This document shows positions 21,421 through 30,540 of a stretch of DNA of 64,000 bases, in pieces. Position numbers and translations under genes: made by a program. The DNA comes from Legionella massiliensis. GTDB taxonomy: Bacteria > Pseudomonadota > Gammaproteobacteria > Legionellales > Legionellaceae. The stretch spans positions 496,001 through 560,000 of the forward strand of contig NZ_CCVW01000001.1 in the NCBI RefSeq assembly GCF_000756815.1. The letters are read 5' to 3'. The stretch's first letter is position 1. Every line of letters starts with the position of its first letter. Below the pieces are notes generated by a model that saw only the letters and a list, made by a program, of their open reading frames with translations, had not been told where the DNA came from and did no database searches.

Positions 21421-24400
21421 ATGCCCTTTCATATTCAAGGTACTGCTAAACAAGTATTTGAGCGTTTTGGATGCCAGTGGCTCATGGCTTCGGGGACTAC
21501 GCAAGCCCAAGTCAATAAAGATATTGCACGAACCCTGTTTTTTGGTACGAGTCAGCAACATGATGAACATCTGAAAATTTGGTCTGATCCAGAGCAAAGT
21601 CCGCCGAGTCAGTATGCCCAGGGCAATATGTTTGCCGGTAACCTGATGTTTTTATTTGCTAAAAACGGAGTCCCGCGCTCATTTTTTAAAAAAGAAGAAT
21701 TGGAATTAGGCGATCCTCTTCAAGCTGTAGCGCACAAAATATCAACTACTAATTTTGCTTATATTGATGAAGAAGGTAACCCAAGAGGGCTATTAATTTA
21801 TTACCGTCAAGATGATCCAACTCAATGGTTTATTGCCCATACGAAAAATGCCAATAAAGCGCCGGACGAAACTCAAATAGAAATACTGACCTCCTTTGAG
21901 CCTGAACCAGTGCCGGTATCTGGGAAGACAACCTGTAAAATAGAAAAGGTATCATCAGCCAAAGATGCTTTCCTTAATTCTATTGGCTCCCCACGGTTGG
22001 AGCGTTTTGTTCGCAGCATTTTAGGGGCGAATAACAGGTTAAATTTAGCCGCAAATAAGATTGACCTATTCACACAATATGTCTCAACAACGAATGGCTT
22101 TGAGGATAATGTAGACTTACTTGATGCCTTTGATAATCGCTTAGATGATATTTTAGCGAACCCAATATATGCTTTACTGCGAAGCTTCAGGCCGGCTTTA
22201 AAGCTTGCAGTAAGACAGATGCTGAACTGTTTGGATCCAAATAGCCCCTTGTCTCGATTAATTAGCCAATATCCTCTTCAAGAAGATGACTACACGAATA
22301 AGCGCCGCTTAGGGACAATAATCTTCCTCGATAAATGGAATTTAAATCACAGGCAAGAGCTTTTTGCTGCTGACGAAAAACTTGAGCAAAATCTCCAAAG
22401 CTTATTAGGTCGTTGTGAGCATGAGTTTTTGGTCGATTGTCTGGCAAACGACTTAAAATGGAAGGGAGTGCAATTTTTAACAAAGATTTCTGCTGGAAAC
22501 CAGCACCTGGATTTTGTGCAGCAACTTAGTGGCATAGAAGAAGAGGCGATTTGGGGTAAATTAGCTGTTTTGGCTGATTTGAAATGGGAATTTCCAAAAG
22601 ATAATTATCACTATCTCTTCGCCTGTAAGTATCTTTTAAATTCACCAACAACTTCACTTGAAACGCTTCTAAAATTGGCTGACACTCTTTCACCTGGCTT
22701 GCAAGAAGTTTTTGAACCAACAGACTTGGCGGATCATTTGACAAGCCCAGTGAAAGATGATGGCGGGCTTAGGTATTTGCAGCAGGCTAAACGGGACTTC
22801 TCAGAAATCCTGCCAAAATATAAAAAGGCTGCTGCTTGGCGGAAAGTGCCTCTACCAGCTAACCTTCTTGCAGAGCTTGGAGAAAAGTATAAAAATGGCG
22901 CAGGGGAGGAGCTTTTAGCTCAACTCGGCTTTTGCTCTAGTGTTGAACAATTCAAGGCTGCTTATAGTTTAGCTGATATAGGCTTTAGCCTGATTGAGTT
23001 ACAAGGGTTGGTAATGGATCCTGATTTGGTTTTCATTATTAATTCTCTCAATAAGTATAATTTAGGTCTGAATTTGCTGCGGAATGGCTCTAAACTCGCT
23101 GTTTTCAAAGAGATCCGTGCTATCAAAGATAGTAACGAGCGAGATGCTTGTTTAATTTTATTTGCGCAAAGACAACTTAAAGCTGATGAATATTTTCAGT
23201 TCAGGGAGTCATGCAAGACTTATCCTAGGTTGGCCGCTTTAGTTGTTGAGCAACACAAACAAGGTTTGAGTGAGGAAGAGTTAAAGGAACTTGCCTTTGA
23301 TCCTACTCTGCATCGTTCGGCTAGCTTTTTGTCGGGCTTAGGTATTAAGTATGAGTTTAGCAATTTAACCCCTCTTCTCCGTCAAACAACTTTGGCAATT
23401 GCGGACTTAGCTAAAGAAAACAAAGACGACAGCACAATCGATGCCTACCTGAAAGCAGTATTGCTGGGGCTTCTGAAATTTTATGGTGATGACGGCGATC
23501 TTGAGGAGATGCAAAAAGTATTAGCCGACGCCAGGATAGTGGCAGAGAAAAAACTGGCTGAAGGTGAAGAACCTTTGGAAATGAAGAAAGAGTTCGCTCT
23601 TATCAAAAAATTAGAGGCCTTTCTTAAGGGACAAATAACCCTCTGTACAAGAGCCTCAGAACTAGAGATTCCTCAAGAGCAGCTCCTAATGAATAGTAGA
23701 GTGCATGCTCATGAAGCAGCAAGAGCCCTAGCTTTAGTTGATATTATGGCTAAAGAACGGAAGGTTGATTTATTAGCCCACGTAGGCCGTCTCGCAACCC
23801 TTGGTGAGCAAATACTCAAGGGGTTTGCGAGCTTGGATGCGAAGATAGCGGTCAATGAGGAAATAACTACGGAAGCAGTCAATGCGCTAATTGAAGTGTA
23901 TTTAGACAATGATGATGACCCAGAGGAGCTAGCCTTTGAGCGCTTGTTAACAAATCGCAAATTGACTAGGGCAATTCTGGGTGTTGCGCAACATAATTTG
24001 CCAGTTCAGCCTTTACTAGATTTAGAAGAGCCTGAAAGTAAGGAAATCTTAGCCGCCTTAAATGATCTCAATGAAATTGGACCAAAGCAAAGAGAGGGCT
24101 ATGAGTTAGCAATGCAAGATGATGAGCAAGGACATGATTTCCGTTTGCTCCTGTCTAAGATTCCTGTCGCTAACCAACCTGAATTGGTGCAGATGTTAAG
24201 TGAAGGTATTATAGAGGAGCGAACAGTTTCGGTTTCTGATGGAATTGCAGCCTTCTATAAAAATCAAAAACTTAGAAATCTTGCTTACCGTTTAGATGAA
24301 TCTTTAATAATTGTTAATCGTCTGCGAGAACTTGATTTTGATGATGATGTTATTGAGTTTGCGCTTAAAGATAATGAAAAAAGCAGATACTTTTTCAATA

Positions 24401-24867
24401 CTGTTGCAAAAATTGAAGCGGAGAGCGGGGAAATAAGAAGCCGTTTGCTCGTAGAGCATAAAACAAAATATGATCTTCTTGAGGCAGGACCTGAAAAAGA
24501 CTATCGGAAGACCCTGTATCAAACTATATATAGTGCTCTGAATGCAGAAGCGTCGACAACAAAACAGACCTTGGTGGCCCAGTTGGAGCAAGGTATTAAG
24601 GATGCAGATGCACATATAGAGCCTATTCTGCCAATTGAGAGTCATCCTTGGCTGCGTACTGCAAAGATGATTATCGCTAACCTGGTAATGGGCGTACTAA
24701 CCGTTCTTACCTTAGGAGCGGCGGGAGCTAGTTTTTACCAGCATTATGAAAAGACCGGTGATGTACTGTTTTTCGCGAGACCTGCGTCAGAGGAAAGCTA
24801 TAATGCGATTAATAAACAAACCTTGAATGAGGTTACAGAGATTATTAATACAACACCAACCCGATGA
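21421..24867 (+). CDS. Very large protein of unknown function, candidate Dot/Icm effector
   Basis: No known domain is visible in this 1148-residue protein. It is almost entirely predicted helical, rich in Leu, Glu, Lys and Asp, with many LL-xL patterns between residues 230 and 1080. One convincing hydrophobic segment lies near 1093-1117 (MIIANLVMGVLTVLTLGAAGAS), so the C-terminus is probably membrane-anchored with a short tail. There is no signal peptide. TATAAT at 21385-21390 is a likely -10 element 30 bases before the ATG; the ribosome-binding site is poor. Size, isolation between repeats and lack of family fit a translocated effector, but that is inference. Confidence 0.85.
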   Translation: MPFHIQGTAKQVFERFGCQWLMASGTTQAQVNKDIARTLFFGTSQQHDEHLKIWSDPEQSPPSQYAQGNMFAGNLMFLFAKNGVPRSFFKKEELELGDPLQAVAHKISTTNFAYIDEEGNPRGLLIYYRQDDPTQWFIAHTKNANKAPDETQIEILTSFEPEPVPVSGKTTCKIEKVSSAKDAFLNSIGSPRLERFVRSILGANNRLNLAANKIDLFTQYVSTTNGFEDNVDLLDAFDNRLDDILANPIYALLRSFRPALKLAVRQMLNCLDPNSPLSRLISQYPLQEDDYTNKRRLGTIIFLDKWNLNHRQELFAADEKLEQNLQSLLGRCEHEFLVDCLANDLKWKGVQFLTKISAGNQHLDFVQQLSGIEEEAIWGKLAVLADLKWEFPKDNYHYLFACKYLLNSPTTSLETLLKLADTLSPGLQEVFEPTDLADHLTSPVKDDGGLRYLQQAKRDFSEILPKYKKAAAWRKVPLPANLLAELGEKYKNGAGEELLAQLGFCSSVEQFKAAYSLADIGFSLIELQGLVMDPDLVFIINSLNKYNLGLNLLRNGSKLAVFKEIRAIKDSNERDACLILFAQRQLKADEYFQFRESCKTYPRLAALVVEQHKQGLSEEELKELAFDPTLHRSASFLSGLGIKYEFSNLTPLLRQTTLAIADLAKENKDDSTIDAYLKAVLLGLLKFYGDDGDLEEMQKVLADARIVAEKKLAEGEEPLEMKKEFALIKKLEAFLKGQITLCTRASELEIPQEQLLMNSRVHAHEAARALALVDIMAKERKVDLLAHVGRLATLGEQILKGFASLDAKIAVNEEITTEAVNALIEVYLDNDDDPEELAFERLLTNRKLTRAILGVAQHNLPVQPLLDLEEPESKEILAALNDLNEIGPKQREGYELAMQDDEQGHDFRLLLSKIPVANQPELVQMLSEGIIEERTVSVSDGIAAFYKNQKLRNLAYRLDESLIIVNRLRELDFDDDVIEFALKDNEKSRYFFNTVAKIEAESGEIRSRLLVEHKTKYDLLEAGPEKDYRKTLYQTIYSALNAEASTTKQTLVAQLEQGIKDADAHIEPILPIESHPWLRTAKMIIANLVMGVLTVLTLGAAGASFYQHYEKTGDVLFFARPASEESYNAINKQTLNEVTEIINTTPTR

Positions 24868-24896
24868 GGTTGGTTAGCTCTTTCATTGCGAACCTC

Positions 24897-24918
24897 GGTT
24901 GGGCTTAACAGCCCAGCC
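24897..24918 (+). terminator. Hairpin downstream of the 1148-residue gene
   Basis: GGTTGGGCT and AGCCCAGCC pair with one G-U around TAAC. A second small stem, CCAACC/GGTTGG, spans the stop codon at 24856-24873. No clear U-run follows, so the call is tentative. Confidence 0.4.
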
Positions 24919-25041
24919 TACGTCCTGTTCTCCCCTCCCTGTCAGCTTAGTTGTCCTGCTTTGCAGATTGTGTAATAGATTAGCCCCGCTCCAATATTGA
25001 ATTCCCGTGGCTTGACCCATAAGTATCTACACAAGTGTTGG

Positions 25042-25185
25042 CAATAGGTCAGTCCTGTCACTCTAACGCAGCGTCATCCTGAGCACAGCGAAGGATCTCC
25101 GGGATTAGCACAGTGTCACATTCAGGAGATCCTTCGCTGTGCTCAGGATGACGTAGTGCTGAGACAAGGAGGGGATGACCTATTA
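25042..25185. repeat. Palindromic MITE-like element, core 1, complete copy
   Basis: The ends are AATAGGTCA (25043-25051) and TGACCTATT (25176-25184). The core arms 25072-25100 and 25125-25153 are a perfect 29-bp inverted repeat beginning CGTCATCCTGAGCACAGCGA. A fragment of the other core, GAATTCCCGTGGCTTGACCC, sits immediately upstream at about 25000-25020, so two elements appear to have been juxtaposed. The whole lies in the 490-bp gap between the two large effector-like genes; the remainder of the gap is AT-rich promoter sequence. Confidence 0.85.
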
Positions 25186-25292
25186 CCAGATTGTTCAGTA
25201 TTAAGCCTTCTAGTTAAGGTAAAATAACCCAATATGACCATTGCTTTTGCAAGTTATTTTATGCGAATACATAATAGTCTTTAAAAATACTA

Positions 25293-25322
25293 TTGAACAA
25301 CTGAGCGTTTTTTGCTTAATAT
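25293..25322 (+). promoter_or_regulatory. Possible promoter of the 906-residue gene
   Basis: TTGAAC (25293-25298) and TAATAT (25317-25322) are 18 bp apart. The same place reads GCTTAATATGG, which resembles one half of the CTTAATATT-type PmrA site found before some Legionella effector genes. Only one half-site is seen, so PmrA control is speculative. Confidence 0.35.
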
Positions 25323-25358
25323 GGATAATCTATAGGGATAGAGATTAAGGAAAGAGCC

Positions 25359-28079
25359 ATGTCTTTGCCAATGAAGGCGCTACGCTATGGCCAGTTTAAA
25401 GTCAAAACCACGGGAGAAACAGTACCCCCATCAGGGCACGAAGTACTCCAAGTCGAATTTACCGATGCCGATGGCCAACTTAAAACGGGATTCTATAAAC
25501 CGCTTGCTGCTGATTATCCTCCCTTATTAGCTAAATACTCTGTAGCAGCAGGTATTGCTATGCGCTTATCTCTTGGCGATAGGGCTGCTGAGGATAGGCT
25601 TGTATTTGATGATTCAGGAAAGAATATCGTCGGTACAATATCAATAGCTGTTCCAGGCTATAAGCCCTTATTGAGCTCTGGTAGTACGGTGCCAGTAGAT
25701 GTCCAAGAAAAAGAACAGGTTTGTCCTTCTGTAGAAACTCTCCTGCAAGAAAATGCTGCTGAGTTGCTAATTGCCTCCTGGTATCGCAAATGTGACGATC
25801 GCCACCCCGGTAATTTTAGCCTTGCTGGACTCATTGACTGGGATATGCTCCTTTATAATATTACCCACATCTTGAAAGGGGGCCGTTATATCGATGGCAT
25901 TCTTAAACCCATTCCGCAAAAAGCCATGGGGTTAAGAGCCTCAGATTTGGATAATTTTCCCAATATCGAAGGCAGGACACATTGGCCTGCGAATACCAGA
26001 CCCGGAAATTTTAACTACTATAAACATCATCTTGCCGCAGAGTCTTTTAAGTCTTTAGCAGCAAATCCTGCCTTAGAAACCAACGATGGGCCGGTCTCTT
26101 TTCAAGAGCAAATGTTTAGTGCTTTATTAAAGGAGTTACTCACCTTTGATCCAGAGGTACTACGCGCACGTCTGCAAGAGTATTTTGGTGATATGACGCT
26201 TGATTACCAATCGCTTGAAACCTCTAAGCGCGAAGCGCTAGAAGCCCAGTACCCTCAGTTGTTTAACAAAGAGGCCAATGGCAAGTCCTTTGTTGACCAT
26301 ATGATGGCGGTATTTCAACGGGAGTATGATGAGCTACGTTCTACAGTAGTGCTATACATGGGCTGTGAGTCAAATAGTTTTGGAGTTCCTGTAACTAGCT
26401 TTGCCAGTTTTCTACGTAATAAGCCCTCTGCTTTTAAGAAAATTAGTGATTGGGTCGATATGCAGTCAGCAAAGATGGAAGAAAATTGGAATAAGAATAA
26501 AGAGCGGATTCTTAAGCCGGAGGAAAATGCCGCAAAGCTGATTCCGGGTGCTAATTTTGTTGCTCCGGAAGGACGATTTAATAAAGCCAAAATGAAACAG
26601 CGTTATCATAAGTTTTGGCGTGATGCCCATGCCCCCATGTTGGGTGCTATTTTGGATGATGCAAAATTATTAGCCAATGATTTAGCCAATACTTTAAGAA
26701 GTGATAGACCCATTTCCTTGGCTCAATCAGTGTTGCAAATGCCCAAGAATGAGGGTGAAATTACTGAAGCCTGGATGTTATTAGGGGATCCAGATGGAAT
26801 TAGCGAATCAAAAACGACAGATTGTGAGCCTAACAATGAGCAGCGGCGTGGGCTTATTATCCTGGAAAAATTTATAGCTGATCTGCATAGGCGTTCTGAT
26901 CTTTATTTTAAATTGAAAGACGAGCAGCTGACCCCTGAAAATAATTGTAGCTTTATTGCTGATGTAGAGAGAATTCTTCAAGAGTGTGAGTCCAATCTCT
27001 ATCGCGCTCTGGGAAATGAAGGGTCTAGTGTCTGGGCTCGTGAGTTCACCAAGATTGCCCAAGACTTACAACAGTTGACTGGCGGGCTCAATTTTGAGCG
27101 TCACTTACGTTCAAAAGACCAAAAGCTACACGCCGATATGCAACATGATTTCGTCGCTTTGTATAAGCGCAAACATACTGATAAGAATGTTGTAATAAGC
27201 TGTTTGAACGCCTTATTTGACTGGGCAGACAGCTTGGAGTCTGGCGTTCTCGATGACTATATTCGAACTATCATTAAAGACTGTTATGAGGCAAGTCCTT
27301 ATAATTTTACAGCTAAGCGCTCGCGTGGTACGCAAGTTAGAGAATATTTAAAGTCAACAACAGAGCCCAGTGGCGCTAATCGCTTGGCAGCAATTTTAAG
27401 TACAGGAGGATGTGCGAATACCTCATTAAATACTCAATTGATTGCAACCCTAATTCCGCAGATGTTACAGGATACGAATCAAGTGGATGTCAATCTGCTT
27501 TCTGTTCGTAGTGCTTGTATGCGTGAACAGCTAGATAAGCTTTTATATACCCAGAAAGCTAGAGAGTTTGTGCTGGGTAATGAGCGCTTTGCACATGTCT
27601 ATGCCAAGATTAATATGGAGCATTTTAATAATAGGATGTATAGCTGGATCTCAAATTTACCGCGTAAGGACTTTAAAATCCTAGTTGAGGACGCTTTAAA
27701 ACTTTATGAGCCTTTTTCCTTTAACTGGTTCAGTGGCAAGGTAAGAGGTCCTAAGGTGCGTGGTTATTTAGATGACGAAAGAGGGCTTAGCAATGAAAAA
27801 GTGCTTGCCTTTATTTTTGCTGAGGGTGGATTAGAAACAAACTCCCTAAACACCATCTTATTTGAAAAAATTTTAGCCTTAATGAAGACGGAGATCCTTG
27901 CAGATAGCAACATACCAAAGGATGCCAGTAGTCAAATTGTGCTTAATGCAGAAATTAGTCCCGTTCCTCCCTGCCCTATCCTCTCGAGTTTGGAGGTCTA
28001 TGCCAAACCAAGAACCTTTGAGCAGAAGCCTATAGCTGGATTAAAACGATCAAGAGACCATGAATCTTGCACTGTATAA
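25359..28079 (+). CDS. Large protein with PI3/PI4-kinase-like catalytic signature, candidate effector
   Basis: The N-terminal 170 residues carry features of an atypical (phosphoinositide-like) kinase: a strand GFYKP with a possible ATP lysine at K47, the catalytic-loop pattern DDRHPGN at 146-152 (compare DRHxxN of PI3/PI4 kinases) and IDWD at 159-162 in the place of the metal-binding DFG/DFD. The rest of the 906 residues is unrecognised. Two related modules near 632-702 and 769-843 share an RG-x-x-VR-x-YL stretch, then GG, then SLNT, which indicates an internal duplication. There is no signal peptide. AAGGAAAG precedes the ATG. Kinase activity and secretion are inference; a HipA-like or protein kinase is an alternative. 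Confidence 0.85.
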   Translation: MSLPMKALRYGQFKVKTTGETVPPSGHEVLQVEFTDADGQLKTGFYKPLAADYPPLLAKYSVAAGIAMRLSLGDRAAEDRLVFDDSGKNIVGTISIAVPGYKPLLSSGSTVPVDVQEKEQVCPSVETLLQENAAELLIASWYRKCDDRHPGNFSLAGLIDWDMLLYNITHILKGGRYIDGILKPIPQKAMGLRASDLDNFPNIEGRTHWPANTRPGNFNYYKHHLAAESFKSLAANPALETNDGPVSFQEQMFSALLKELLTFDPEVLRARLQEYFGDMTLDYQSLETSKREALEAQYPQLFNKEANGKSFVDHMMAVFQREYDELRSTVVLYMGCESNSFGVPVTSFASFLRNKPSAFKKISDWVDMQSAKMEENWNKNKERILKPEENAAKLIPGANFVAPEGRFNKAKMKQRYHKFWRDAHAPMLGAILDDAKLLANDLANTLRSDRPISLAQSVLQMPKNEGEITEAWMLLGDPDGISESKTTDCEPNNEQRRGLIILEKFIADLHRRSDLYFKLKDEQLTPENNCSFIADVERILQECESNLYRALGNEGSSVWAREFTKIAQDLQQLTGGLNFERHLRSKDQKLHADMQHDFVALYKRKHTDKNVVISCLNALFDWADSLESGVLDDYIRTIIKDCYEASPYNFTAKRSRGTQVREYLKSTTEPSGANRLAAILSTGGCANTSLNTQLIATLIPQMLQDTNQVDVNLLSVRSACMREQLDKLLYTQKAREFVLGNERFAHVYAKINMEHFNNRMYSWISNLPRKDFKILVEDALKLYEPFSFNWFSGKVRGPKVRGYLDDERGLSNEKVLAFIFAEGGLETNSLNTILFEKILALMKTEILADSNIPKDASSQIVLNAEISPVPPCPILSSLEVYAKPRTFEQKPIAGLKRSRDHESCTV

Positions 28080-28158
28080 AGTGATATGGTTCTGGGGGAA
28101 ATAGCAACACCTGCATTTTCAAGGTATGATTTGCATCCATTTATTTTTCATTAGACCT

Positions 28159-29013
28159 ATGTTCAAAGATTATTTAAAAACTGCACCGCAGTATTTACTC
28201 CCCAAGCAAGGTTTAACGCAGCTTGCTGGATTTTTGTCGGATGTGCAGCGCCCTGCTATTAAAAATGCCTTAATTCGCTTTTTTATTCAGCGCTACCAGG
28301 TGAATATGGCTGAGGCTGCTGAAGAAAACCCTGACAACTATAGTTGTTTCAATGAGTTTTTTATCCGCCATTTAAAACCAGAGTGCAGGCCTTTGGCGAA
28401 GGCTGATATTGTATCGCCAGTGGATGGTATTATCTCCGAGCTGGGCAGTATAAAAGAAGGTCAAATTTTACAAGCCAAGGGACGTTACTATACCGTCGCC
28501 GAATTACTGGCTTGCGATGCCGCTGTAAGCCAGCAATTTACGGAGGGTCGTTTTGCCACACTCTATCTTTCGCCAAAGGATTATCATCGCATTCATATGC
28601 CCATCGATGCCCAGCTTAAAGAGATGATCTATGTGCCCGGCAAATTGTTTTCTGTACAACCAACAACTGCTCGTGTAATTCCTCATCTTTTTGCACGCAA
28701 TGAGCGCTTAGTCTGCTTTTTTAATACGAATGCCGGCCTAATGGCAATGGTTTTGGTTGGCGCTACTATCGTTGGCGCAATTGGTACACGTTGGCAGGGG
28801 GATATTCAACGCTCTGAACAAAAGCAATACTTCGATTTTGCAACCTTGAGTGAAGCAGAGGCATCTATCAAACAAGGCGATGAAATGGGCTATTTTAAAT
28901 TGGGTTCTACGGTAGTATTGCTATTTGCAAAGGGTCAAGAGATTAGCTGGCATGAGGGACTGAAAGCCGGTACCAATATTCGCTATGGCCAGGCTTTTGC
29001 AGATCTTCGGTAG
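28159..29013 (+). CDS. psd: Phosphatidylserine decarboxylase proenzyme
   Basis: Psd converts phosphatidylserine to phosphatidylethanolamine at the inner membrane. The self-cleavage site LGST lies near the C-terminus ([10 protein letters not shown]), where the serine becomes the pyruvoyl group. SPVDG and the YHRIHMP motif are also conserved. I chose the ATG giving [19 protein letters not shown] (284 residues), as in other Psd proteins; an ATG 33 bases earlier is in frame but adds an unusual hydrophobic start. It lies 79 bp after the kinase-like gene. Confidence 0.96.
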   Translation: MFKDYLKTAPQYLLPKQGLTQLAGFLSDVQRPAIKNALIRFFIQRYQVNMAEAAEENPDNYSCFNEFFIRHLKPECRPLAKADIVSPVDGIISELGSIKEGQILQAKGRYYTVAELLACDAAVSQQFTEGRFATLYLSPKDYHRIHMPIDAQLKEMIYVPGKLFSVQPTTARVIPHLFARNERLVCFFNTNAGLMAMVLVGATIVGAIGTRWQGDIQRSEQKQYFDFATLSEAEASIKQGDEMGYFKLGSTVVLLFAKGQEISWHEGLKAGTNIRYGQAFADLR

Positions 29014-29059
29014 AACCATTTGGGGGCTGAGTAGTGGGTTAAGGACGTTTCATCAAAGC

Positions 29060-29140
29060 TGTTCGGGCTGAGGAGGCCTTTAGGCCGTCTCGAAGCCTTG
29101 CACAGTGTGACGCTTCGAGACCTGTGCTTGCGCACAGATC
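29060..29140. repeat. Copy of the GGCCTTTAGGCC repeat module
   Basis: TGTTCGGGCTGAGGAGGCCT and the following TTAGGCCGTCTCGAAG repeat the modules at 1982-2019 and 7980-8016. As in those, a second CTTCGAGAC follows (CGCTTCGAGACC), forming an inverted pair. No clear terminal repeats like those of the other two copies are seen here. Confidence 0.6.
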
Positions 29141-29226
29141 CCCGCGCGAATAATGGATCTTGCACTGCTTGCTTGTTTTGGTTTTCTACCACTGATAATC
29201 TGGTTGCCAACTAGTAATAGATTAGT

Positions 29227-29378
29227 CTCGTCATCCTGGGAATCTCCAGGATTAGCACTGTGACTCGTTCAGGAGATCCTCCCAAAGACGTACGTCATGC
29301 CGAACGCAGAGAGACATCTCCTGATGTGTAGCACAGTGCTAATCCCGGAGATCCCTCGCTATGTTCGGGATGACGAGG
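29227..29378. repeat. Palindromic repeat, core 1, two half-units head to head
   Basis: It starts CTCGTCATCCTGGGAATCTC and ends GGAGATCCCTCGCTATGTTC plus GGGATGACGAG, so the outer ends pair. The middle has CTCCAGGATTAGCACTGTGA and, inverted, CACAGTGCTAATCCCGGAG. It also carries GACGTACGTCATGCCGAACG, shared with the copies at 17748 and 61732. The rest of the gap up to the next gene is unremarkable. Confidence 0.65.
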
Positions 29379-29457
29379 TCTTTATCGATGTTTGCCCCAA
29401 TGGGGCTGGGCGTTCAGAATGACGGACAGTAATAGTAGGGCAGGGAGATATATACAT

Positions 29458-30249
29458 ATGCCAAGTCTCAGCAAACTTCTTTTCTGTATAGCAAATTTTG
29501 TTCTATTTACTTCAAATGCTATCGCTGGAACTATGGAAGCTATTTCATCGCCTGGAAGCTATCAACACGTTATTTCTTTATTTGGTGGTTATGCCAGCAT
29601 AAATCATTCAGGCCGTTCACAAACCTATTTGGGCACGGATGATGAAGTTTTTGCCTATAACGGAAAGCGAAACAACAAAAATACTGAGTTGGTTGGCGTG
29701 TTTTTAGGCGAGGAATTTAACCAATTGACAATCAATCCTTCACTGCTATTTCAAGCCGGCATTGAATACACCTACTTCGGAAAAAATCATCTGTCTGGTT
29801 CAAATACCGCAGGAGTTGAGCCGGAAACCTCAACCTTATATCGCTATGATTATACTCTCCAATCTCAACAACTCCTGGCTGTAGCTAAAATCTTAGCGAC
29901 GACACATCAAGTCTTCCATCCCTATCTATCTGTAGGCATAGGAGCATCATCTAATGATTCACGCCAGTTTAGTCAAAAAACACAAGAGCTAGAGAGCATC
30001 AATTTAGCACCAAGATTTGCTAATCACAGGAAAACTGCCTTCAGTTATAGTTTGGGTCTGGGTCTTGATGTTAATGTCAGCGCGCATCTGCGCATGGGGG
30101 CAGGTTATCGATTTTCTGGGTTAGGCCATTCTTCTCTAGGTAATGGTAGTATTGTGTTTAATAACTACAATTATCCTACTAGCTTTGGGCTGCACACAGG
30201 CAATGTTTATGTGAATCAAGCTGTTTTTCAGGCTAGTTACTTGGCTTAA
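29458..30249 (+). CDS. Outer-membrane beta-barrel protein (OmpA/OmpW-like porin fold)
   Basis: From the ATG with AGGGAGA upstream, the 263-residue protein has a signal peptide (SLSKLLFCIANFVLFTSNAIA with cleavage after AIAG or similar). The mature part has alternating aromatic/small residues, many Gly, Asn and Tyr, strands such as VISLFGGYASINHSG and YHPYLSVGIGASS-like segments, and a terminal strand ending in QASYLA. This is the pattern of an eight-stranded surface barrel often seen in Legionella. No enzymatic motif is present. A longer in-frame start upstream reads through repeat sequence and is unlikely. Confidence 0.8.
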   Translation: MPSLSKLLFCIANFVLFTSNAIAGTMEAISSPGSYQHVISLFGGYASINHSGRSQTYLGTDDEVFAYNGKRNNKNTELVGVFLGEEFNQLTINPSLLFQAGIEYTYFGKNHLSGSNTAGVEPETSTLYRYDYTLQSQQLLAVAKILATTHQVFHPYLSVGIGASSNDSRQFSQKTQELESINLAPRFANHRKTAFSYSLGLGLDVNVSAHLRMGAGYRFSGLGHSSLGNGSIVFNNYNYPTSFGLHTGNVYVNQAVFQASYLA

Positions 30250-30338
30250 TGTAAGTGATTTGAGAAGAAAAACAGTGGGAATAATCAATAAATTACGAGT
30301 ATTTATGAATCATTGAGAATCGTTTTAATAGTTCTCAA

Positions 30339-30425
30339 TGGTACCGAGAAGAGGACTCGAACCTCCACGGGGTTACCCCCACTAGCACCTGAAGCTAGCG
30401 TGTCTACCAATTCCACCACCTCGGC
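30339..30425 (-). tRNA. tRNA-Leu (anticodon CAG)
   Basis: Read on the minus strand, the 87-nt gene starts GCCGAGGTGGTGGAATTGG, has the anticodon arm CTAGCTTCAGGTGCTAG with CAG, a long variable arm with GGGGGTAACCCC, the T-arm GGTTCGAGTCC and an encoded CCA end. The acceptor stem has two G-U pairs. The long variable arm and anticodon agree on leucine. Confidence 0.96.
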
Positions 30426-30435
30426 ATAGGGCGGT

Positions 30436-30464
30436 AAATTACTTAAGAATTGTTCGGCTGTCAA
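30436..30464 (-). promoter_or_regulatory. Promoter of tRNA-Leu
   Basis: On the minus strand TTGACA (30464-30459) and TAATTT (30441-30436) are 17 bp apart. A GC-rich discriminator, ACCGCCC, follows, as is usual for stringently controlled stable-RNA genes. Confidence 0.7.
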
Positions 30465-30540
30465 TAATTATTGTTCCGATGAGTGAATTTATTGTTGTTA
30501 CCTAAAGCCTGGCAGTTATGACTACCAGGCAAATAGGGCT

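Noticed and set aside
30339-30425. tRNA-Leu as an integrase attachment site
   Set aside because: No integrase gene and no partial tRNA duplicate were seen in the window.
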